A stretch of 64,000 bases of DNA from Ulota crispa. Taxonomy: Eukaryota > Streptophyta > Bryopsida > Orthotrichales > Orthotrichaceae. The stretch covers positions 1,984,001 to 2,048,000 of the forward strand of contig OY987247.1 of NCBI GenBank assembly GCA_963920765.1. The letters run 5' to 3'. Below, in pieces: positions 58,234 to 64,000 of this stretch. A program made the position numbers and the translations under genes. Below the pieces are notes generated by a model, which saw only the letters and a program-made list of their open reading frames with translations, did no database searches and had not been told where the DNA came from. Positions within the stretch are counted from its first letter, which is position 1; each line of letters opens with the position of its first letter.

Positions 58234-58897
58234 TTAACCCTTGAGTGCCCCAGCCCCTAAAATATGGCCTCTCTTGATGTAACTTGGGGTTCCAATCAGC
58301 CAGATTGGGTGGTACTAGGAGTCCAAATGTACCAATGGTACAATTAGTGCATGTACTACTAAAATGAGTGGGGTACATGGTTATGAAGGTCTCATGCTCT
58401 GTCACAGATGACTTGTGGATGGGGAAAAGTGGCTTTTGGAGCAATTTAGTGCAACAGCAAATACTAGGACTACACTAGAACCATTGTCAAATGCCGGTGA
58501 GTTGTGTGTTTTTGTGATCCACTTTAGCACCCTAAATCTTGCCAAAAAAACTTTGAAAATTGGAGGGTAGGGGCAGATGTCTCATTCTCAAACCATGATA
58601 CAAAATTTCATAGCTTAATTTTGCTTGATTGAGGCAAAATAAGATGAGAATTGTGTCCCACATCCATAAATTTGGGCAAATAGCCAGTTTTCAATTTGCC
58701 TTTGACCATTATAATAATGAAAATAGGACGGTCAAAGTTCTCCAAACTTTCAAATAGTCTTTGGGCTCAAGGTAACCACCTCTTTCAAGGGTTCATATTC
58801 ATGGATTTTATTTTTGCACAAACCATAGGGTTTTGATTGCCTCAAGGTCCTCTAAACTTGCAGTGCACTAATTTTGAGCTGGGAGCTCAGAGGTTAA
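58234..58897. mobile_element. TTAA-B-like element, 664 bp, first link of a second TTAA chain
   Basis: The left end TTAACCCTTGAGTGCCCCAG and right end GGGAGCTCAGAGGTTAA have TTAA at 58234-58237 and 58894-58897. The right TTAA is shared with the next element. Confidence 0.75.
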
Positions 58898-59795
58898 TCC
58901 TTTAAAGACCACACCCATTTTCACAAAATCCACTAGAAACAGGGGCTGTAAGCTTAGATGTGCAATTAACTTAAATATGGACCCATTTTCAGTAATCCAA
59001 TCGTATGAATGGGAAGTACACTTTGTTCACTTTAAAGCACCAAAATTTTAGCTAGATCTACCATTGAAGGTGAAACAATATAATGATTGAGCAAGCCATA
59101 TGCGGAAAATCTCTAGTTTTTCATGCTTGTGTGGTTTTGAATGTTACCACTTCATGCATGCTTTGATTGAAAAGAGCCTTACATTTCTAAAAAGCACGGT
59201 TTCCCACCTTTCCAACAAGACTAGTTTCACACGAAATAGACAAAAATAGCAATCACAAGGTGTAGCTAAGTGGACAAAAAGGGTAAAAACTCCCATTTTC
59301 TTTGCTACCCTAAAACACTTCTACAAGAAATTTGATAATTGTTATGGAAAATCCGATTGGTGAAAGCAATCAAGAATTGGCCTTAAATGTAGGATGACGT
59401 ATTTTAAAACCAAAATGACAACACCATTTGAGTAGATTTTCAAATACTACAATTATACTATTAACAATACAAGCATATTTCTTAAGCAATTTGAATTTTT
59501 TTAGAAGTGTGCAATTGAAATTTGACATTCTTCTTGCATACTAGATGTATTATGTTGTTGCTTTAATCCATCTTTGACAAAAAATGAATATGTATTTTGA
59601 AGCCATGCCGTATAAACGTCATTATTTGTTAACTCACATACCTGATTGCATTGTTATTTTTTAGATGGATGCAAAATTCTTGTGATCACATGCATACTTC
59701 AAAACCAAATTCCAAATTATTGAGCAATTTCAACCTACACTGCAAAAACCACTCCCAGCGACCAAAATATGGTCGCGTGGTCCTTAAAGGGTTAA
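58894..59795. mobile_element. TTAA-D element, 902 bp, second link of the chain
   Basis: The left end TTAATCCTTTAAAGACCAC and right end GTGGTCCTTAAAGGGTTAA have TTAA at 58894-58897 and 59792-59795. It is collinear with 23000-23912 in the same orientation, with a few small indels. Confidence 0.85.
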
Positions 59796-60503
59796 GGATC
59801 TAACCGGTAATGTGAACAGGAAATGCTGGTGTGTGCTGCAGTGTGAATAATACTAGGGTGATAGTGGGCTAGGCCCTATACAACTCCGTCAGGACTGCGT
59901 CCATTGTAGTGCATGTGGACGTGTGAAAAGGGACTTTCGGACAACTGACCATCTGGACACCACCAAGTTGTGCTTCAGACAAACACCCAGGTCCCAGGCA
60001 TGCACGTGATATGTGACCCATGGAGACAGAAACTTGAGTGAGCTCATGAAATATACTCTTGGCCAGGGGTGGAATAAATAAAATTCCCTATTGTTTAAAA
60101 CTTTCTAAAAAAGTATAATAGATACTCGGAATAAGACCCTTCGTGGGCACTCAAAAGTCCAGGGGAACGAAATTCAAACCAGCGAATATTCCATTTTTGG
60201 CAAGGTATGGTATTGTGGGCGCATGCAGTCATGCAAGTTTGCGTAACATGTCAAAGCCTTGCTCATAGAATTATGTGCCCCATATTTTAAGGAACCAAAG
60301 TTTGGATGGGGGACAATTTGCAAGGTTTAATAGATAATAATACTCATTTTTAAAGTCTATTGTTGGGATGGCGTTATAGCAAGAGTAGAGGTCATTAAAA
60401 TTTGTAGTTGTTTGAATTTAAAGGGACAAAACCAATAATTCATAAAAGGAAGTTGTTATTTGTCTTGGATGTAGTGAAGCTATTGTTCACTTCTGGTAAA
60501 ATG

Positions 60504-60547
<44 letters not shown>

Positions 60548-60897
60548 TCCTTAGGCCTTGAAATCAACAAGCTTAAGACCATAACTACTAGCCTTGAAAT
60601 TTTCAAAAGAATTTTTTTTAAAAAGGAGATCAATGAGAGTTATTGAGATTTGGTCCATCCTACTATGATGAATGTCCCAAGCAAAGAAATTTGTTACTAA
60701 AATGATTATATTTGAATAAGATCTAAAAGCAAATTGACCTCCCATTCAAGAACTAAAATAGTTTTTCAAAATCTTGGCTTCAATTTCTAATCCAAGTGCC
60801 TTGTCACTGATTTCAAAATATGAACTCCAAGGATTGAAACTTGCTAGGGCTTCAAAACAACTTGGACTTCTTGTTAGAGGGTATTAGTATATGTCAC
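59796..60897. other. Spacer with a poly-T tract
   Basis: A run of 40 T lies at 60507-60546. Positions 59800-60060 are GC-richer, but no gene could be supported. Confidence 0.4.
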
Positions 60898-60977
60898 TTA
60901 ACCTTACACTGCCCAAGGGGACAAAATACGTCCTCATTTGCGGCTATTTTGAGAAACCCTAGGCGGTGTAGGGTTAA
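60898..60977. mobile_element. Miniature TTAA-flanked element, 80 bp
   Basis: TTAACCTTACACTGCCC at the left and GGCGGTGTAGGGTTAA at the right form a hairpin-capable pair with TTAA at both borders (60898-60901, 60974-60977). It is the smallest element of the group here. Confidence 0.75.
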
Positions 60978-62141
60978 CCTTTAAATGTTAAATCTAGTCT
61001 AAAGTCTAGGTTTTTACAAAATCTTACACCTTATTGGTGTCTTAGTCAACATGTATTGACTTTCTTGGGCTTGTTCCAAGCAACAAAGGAAATAGCATTT
61101 GATGTGCAATTGGGCAAGTAGGAAGTCACTTGTAGTTGTAAGCAACCCATGACCCTTTGGTTACAATTGCAACTTTGTTGTTTTGGATCCTTGGTTGTAG
61201 CATTGATCTACAGAAGTTACAATCTTGTGTGGGTTTTCCTTCTTTGCAATTGCAATTGCATTGTCAAAAGCTGTAAAAGGACAATGCTATTTTGTGAATA
61301 TAAAAAGGTGAGCCCATGAGTGGTGAGCCAAGATTTTGTGAGCGGGAACCAATTTTGAGCTCAAAATCAAGAAAAAAAAACTTTAAAAACAACAATTTTT
61401 TCAAGGGGTGAACAATAAGACTCTATGTACATGTTTACAAGTAATCTTTAATAATTTGACAAAAAATCTAGGCTCACAACTCACAATCTGCGCTCAGTGA
61501 TACCTTTACTGATACCCGCTCACTATTTAGCATTCCCCGGCTGTAAAAGAACCTTATTGACAAAAAAATCTCCTAGAAACAGGGCCACAAAACCTTCATC
61601 ACAAGGTTGACGTAATAGTTCTCTATTTTGCCCAATTAAATGATTTTGAACTTCATGATTGCTTTCTAATCTTTATAATTCCAAAAGGACTGCTTGAAAT
61701 CTTTCAAATGAAGTTCATAAGATTCAATAGCACTAGTAAAGGCTGCCCTCCCTCCAAGAGAATGGCGTGAAATATTCCACACCATTCTTTACTCTTTAGC
61801 TATGGGGACACTTGGCTGAATTTGTCAAGAGTTTATGAAAGAGAGGCCCAATTTAGTGCACATACGTTGATGTGAGGGCCTAGTTGTGTCAGAAGAAAAA
61901 CAAAAAACAAACAAACAAAACAAAACAAAATTAATTAATTAATTAATTTTTTGGTCAAGATGAAGTTCTTGGATGATACGTGAAGAGAGGGAAAGGCAAC
62001 CTCTCTTCAAGCTACTGAATGTTATGTCTAAGAATTAAATAAAAGGAACTCTTTGAAACTTGGAAAAAAAAAAACCATACTGGCAAAACCTTTGTATTGA
62101 CTTATCTTGAAAGTCTTGTTGCACCTCAATGATACAGTAGT
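60978..62141. other. Spacer with simple repeats
   Basis: AAAC-type and (TTAA)n-like simple repeats lie at about 61900-61950. No gene or paired repeat was recognised. Confidence 0.4.
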
Positions 62142-63083
62142 TTAACCCCTAAAGAACCATTGTCCCTTTGGGGGACAGGTGGGAGTTCGGGCATGTACCT
62201 TTGGATAAGCTACTTTGTGTGATTTTCTGAAACTTTTATTGAAGGTGGGGAATTCAAAAATCTGAGTGGGCATCTAAATTTCTCCTCATTCCAATAATCA
62301 TTGAAGAAGTTACGCAAGAATTTCTGAAAATTTGGGGAGGATTGCCCACTTGGGCAGCCCAAAAACTTCTTTAAATAAAATAAATAAATAAATAAATAAA
62401 TAAAATTGAAATTGGTTCTTTAGAATTTTTAATAGGTGAGAAGCTTTGAATCATTCAATTTCAATCAATGAGATGAAAGTTATCAAGAGTTTTTGTTTGC
62501 GGGCAATTATGGATTCTCTACTCTAAAATAAACTTTGAAGTTCTTTATTTTACTCAATTTTCAATATTTTGGAAAAATAATTAAACCTAAGGAAGTAGAT
62601 TGTTTATCACAACATTATTGTTGTTGGGATTGGCATTTTTCATTTCCATAATTAAATCCTTAACAATTTAGTGTTTTGACTCATTCTCTACTTCTTTTTA
62701 CTTACCATTTTTTCCCATGTGTTGTATAGTTCCAATTGATTTGAAAATTCTCCCACACATATCTAACTTGGTCTTCTACATGGGAAAAAAACCTCAACTT
62801 TGTGTAGAGGAATTTTTTTGATATAGGAGTGATCAACGGCTTCTGAAATTTTGGGGCAGCATGAAAAAAAAAAAATCTTTTCGTTTTAGATGTAAATATC
62901 TCACTCATGTCCATCTGGAATGACTTGATTTTTTTTCCACAAGTACCTAATCCTGTCTAGGGCAAGATCCTACGGTTGGATTTCCCAAATTTTTTAAAAA
63001 AAGTTACCTTCTTACTAACCCCTCAAAAGCGGCAATTTTGAGTGATTTTCACTGAAAAAATGGCTCGGTCCTTTAGGGGTTAA
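62142..63083. mobile_element. TTAA-A long-form element, 942 bp
   Basis: The left end TTAACCCCTAAAGAACCAT and right end CTCGGTCCTTTAGGGGTTAA have TTAA at 62142-62145 and 63080-63083. It is inverse-collinear with 24538-25484 and same-sense with 1625-2554. An (AAAT)n tract lies near 62375-62404. Confidence 0.85.
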
Positions 63084-63088
63084 TTTCA

Positions 63089-63158
63089 GGTGCACTTGGC
63101 ATATAGGTACGCACAAGTCGCAAGGTGCACTTGGCATATAGGTACGCACAAGTCGCAA
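63089..63158. repeat. Exact 35-bp tandem duplication
   Basis: GGTGCACTTGGCATATAGG...CACAAGTCGCAA occurs twice head to tail without mismatch, starting 6 bp after a TTAA element. Confidence 0.9.
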
Positions 63159-63471
63159 GGATCACTGGCCTACAAGTTGGCTTTGCACAATTCTGTATAA
63201 AATCACGAAACGAACAACAACCAAAGATTTTGGTGCAGGTATAGGTTTTTAATCATAAGTGAGATCGAGTTAAATTTCTTTTTCAATTTATTAAAAGCAA
63301 GTTTTAATAATTGTCATCAAGTATGGGTCAAGGGATATTAAAACTTGTACTCCGCAAATACAAATCTGACTCGTTTTCTCAAAATCATACAATCATCCAA
63401 AAAACTTGAATAACTTGCCTTTAACCCTTATATTTTTTCAATACAATTTTTTTAAAGGGCATTAACTCCTA
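63159..63471. other. Spacer, nothing recognised
   Basis: No gene or paired repeat seen. Confidence 0.4.
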
Positions 63472-64000
63472 AATGCCCAAGGCCTTTCTGAATTTCTTAG
63501 CATTTTCAAGAAAGTGAACAATCAACCAACTTTTTCATAAATCTCATCAAGTTTTTTGAATTGTAGCCGTACAAATTTAAACTTGACATGTTAGAGATTA
63601 CATAGAAAAAGAAAACACAAAAATATCACTTATAGTTTGAAAGATTATAACGTTTGAACATGAGGGTGTTAAAATTGCAAAAGTGACTTGAAGTTTTCTA
63701 ATCCTCATTTCACATGTCAAATCTAAAAAGTTGGTCATCAAAAAAAAATGAGGTTTAAGGTCATTACATGTTTAACCTCAACCAATTTACGGCTTTCTAA
63801 ATCTACTCCTATATTTTTTTTAAGGGGAAATTAGAAATAGGGGCACAAAAACGTAAAATATTACAATTAGGGGCGCAGTTTCAAAATAGTTACAAATAAA
63901 GGCACAATTTCAAAAAAAGTGTAATATTTTCTATTTTTTTTTTTCAATTTGGACATTGGTTGATTTAGACACATCACATCAAATGTTAGCTAACTTCCAA
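63472..64000. mobile_element. TTAA-C element, partial, with a nested MU-I foldback at the window edge
   Basis: The left end TTAACTCCTAAATGCCCAAG starts a copy collinear with 44902-45554 as far as about 63815. There a MU-I element begins (GGGGAAATTAGAAATAGGGG at 63824) and runs off the window. Its match to 16948-17382 extends through GACATTGGTTGATTTAGACA. Confidence 0.7.

Noticed and set aside
1-64000. CRISPR arrays, rRNA, tRNA, LTR retroelements and virus-like genes
   Set aside because: No regular spacer-repeat array, no convincing cloverleaf or rRNA segment, and no reverse transcriptase, integrase or capsid-like frame was recognised. The many repeats are explained by DNA-transposon-type termini.

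Overview
The window looks like nuclear DNA of a land plant. It is very AT-rich, intron-era in style (no operons) and poor in genes, and its one secure gene encodes a VQ-motif protein, a family known from land plants. A short TTTAGGG-like stretch (plant telomere type) lies nearby. The density of transposons with TTAA ends hints at a non-seed plant such as a bryophyte, but that is inference and the species cannot be named from the sequence.

Genes. (1) A VQ-motif transcriptional-regulator gene on the minus strand, 47964-48803. It has a 65-codon upstream ORF whose stop overlaps the VQ start codon, and TATA, W-box and ACGT-core motifs upstream. (2) A broken SIP1-like trihelix (Myb/SANT-like) DNA-binding gene on the minus strand, 18484-19291, with one in-frame stop and one frameshift. 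(3) A GC-richer island at about 13.0-15.7 kb that behaves like a multi-exon transcription unit of unknown function: promoter-like motifs, a 35-codon first exon, a tandemly duplicated exon-intron boundary and several good splice sites. No rRNA, tRNA, CRISPR, LTR element or virus-like gene was recognised.

Repeats. Most of the rest is a museum of short non-autonomous DNA transposons (MITEs and long foldbacks), and their target-site duplications can often be read directly. The main groups are: TTAA-flanked elements with CCC termini (piggyBac-like, at least four sequence families, about 20 copies); TA-flanked foldbacks of about 820-880 bp with CAGT-type ends (Tc1/mariner-like); TA-flanked elements with AGGTAG ends; foldbacks with GGGAA-type ends and 8-9 bp duplications (Mutator-like); two CACTA MITEs; one TAA-flanked PIF/Harbinger-like element; and several families I could not place.

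Architecture. The striking feature is how the elements are arranged. Five TA-type foldbacks stand end to end at 50371-55531, neighbours sharing a TA. Three TTAA elements abut at 44902-46598, and two more at 58234-59795, each sharing one TTAA. Elsewhere elements are nested two or three deep, and one foldback (28069-29212) is concentric, with a second family's palindrome exactly at its centre. One insertion (51028-51854) can be checked against uninterrupted paralogous sites inside this same window.
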